DNA of 5,775 nucleotides from Desulfobacterales bacterium. GTDB taxonomy: Bacteria > Desulfobacterota > Desulfobacteria > Desulfobacterales > JAUWMJ01. Below, piece by piece: positions 5,665-5,775 of this stretch. A program made the translations under genes and the position numbers. The stretch is taken from contig JAUWMJ010000227.1 of assembly GCA_030613225.1 (NCBI GenBank), positions 1 through 5,775 of the forward strand. Direction: 5' to 3'. Position 1 is the stretch's first letter, and each line of letters begins with the position of its first letter. The notes under the pieces are model-generated. The model worked only from the letters and a program-made list of their open reading frames with translations, did no database searches and was not told the origin of the DNA.

Positions 5665-5775
5665 TGACGGTCTCGTAAAAAGTCGAAAATATCCCTTTTA
5701 GTCATTCCGGCGAAAGCCGGAATCCAGTCATTTCAATAGCTTCTGGACTCCGGCTTTCGCCGGAGTGACGGAATT
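5665..5775. repeat. Palindromic repeat element 4, left part only (cut by window edge)
   Basis: TGACGGTCTCGTAAAAAGT at 5665-5683 is another copy of the 19-nt element end, four bases after the end of the 5529-5660 element. Its interior is a REP-type hairpin pair in place of CACAGAG units. The matching right end would lie beyond 5775, so completeness cannot be judged. Confidence 0.55.
5701..5769. repeat. REP/BIME-like inverted hairpin pair
   Basis: The arms 5701-5727 and 5743-5769 are reverse complements at 25 of 27 positions, separated by 15 bases. Each arm is itself a hairpin. ATTCCGGC-GAAA-GCCGGAAT (5704-5723) has an 8-bp stem and a GNRA-type loop. ACTCCGGC-TTTC-GCCGGAGT (5747-5766) has an 8-bp stem. 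Two head-to-head REP units of this kind are a widespread bacterial intergenic repeat, mobilised in some genomes by REP-associated tyrosine transposases. No such transposase gene is in this window. GC content is much higher than in the flanking DNA. Confidence 0.85.

Noticed and set aside
5390..5667. Short open frames crossing the repeat upstream of the PurF-like gene on either strand
   Set aside because: They translate palindromic repeat DNA or the shifted start of the PurF-like gene, so they are repeat or frame artefacts.
5701..5769. Intrinsic terminator or tRNA-like fold
   Set aside because: The double GC hairpin with GAAA/TTTC loops matches a REP pair; no T-run follows in the window and no tRNA arms can be assigned.

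Overview
The window carries three protein-coding genes and a cluster of short palindromic repeats. It looks like chromosomal DNA of a mid-GC bacterium. The protein style (bacterial CarB, an Fe-S-type PurF relative, bacterial MtnA) and the dense intergenic palindromes would fit a Desulfobacterota (deltaproteobacterial) genome. That placement is a weak inference, because there is no rRNA or lineage-specific marker here.

Layout: positions 1-660 (+) are the C-terminal 219 residues of methylthioribose-1-phosphate isomerase (mtnA, methionine salvage), cut by the left edge. A 133-bp palindrome follows at 683-815. Then, on the minus strand and convergent with mtnA, comes a probable two-gene operon. 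It is read right to left: a PurF-family amidophosphoribosyltransferase paralogue (5498 to 4095), then full-length carB, the carbamoyl-phosphate synthase large subunit (4016 to 816). The two genes are 78 bp apart and the gap is mostly filled by a 60-bp palindrome. Upstream of the PurF-like gene, 5499-5775 is non-coding and contains one complete palindromic element (5529-5660) and the beginning of another (from 5665), which has a pair of REP-type hairpins inside it.

Function: CarB makes carbamoyl phosphate for pyrimidine and arginine synthesis. The PurF-like protein belongs to the family that makes phosphoribosylamine from PRPP, but its glutaminase half has lost the N-terminal nucleophilic cysteine and other active-site residues. 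It keeps the PRPP-binding motif and four cysteines that match the Fe-S ligands of Bacillus-type PurF. It is therefore more likely an ammonia-using, regulatory or re-purposed phosphoribosyltransferase than a normal PurF. No carA is visible.

The most distinctive non-coding signal is a modular repeat family. A 19-nt end (consensus TGATGGTGTCGTAAAAAGT) occurs seven times in 5.8 kb, bounding three unrelated kinds of interior: arms built of 9-nt NNCACAGAG units (two elements), a short 22-nt spacer, and a REP hairpin pair. On the minus strand both genes stop exactly at the edge of such an element.
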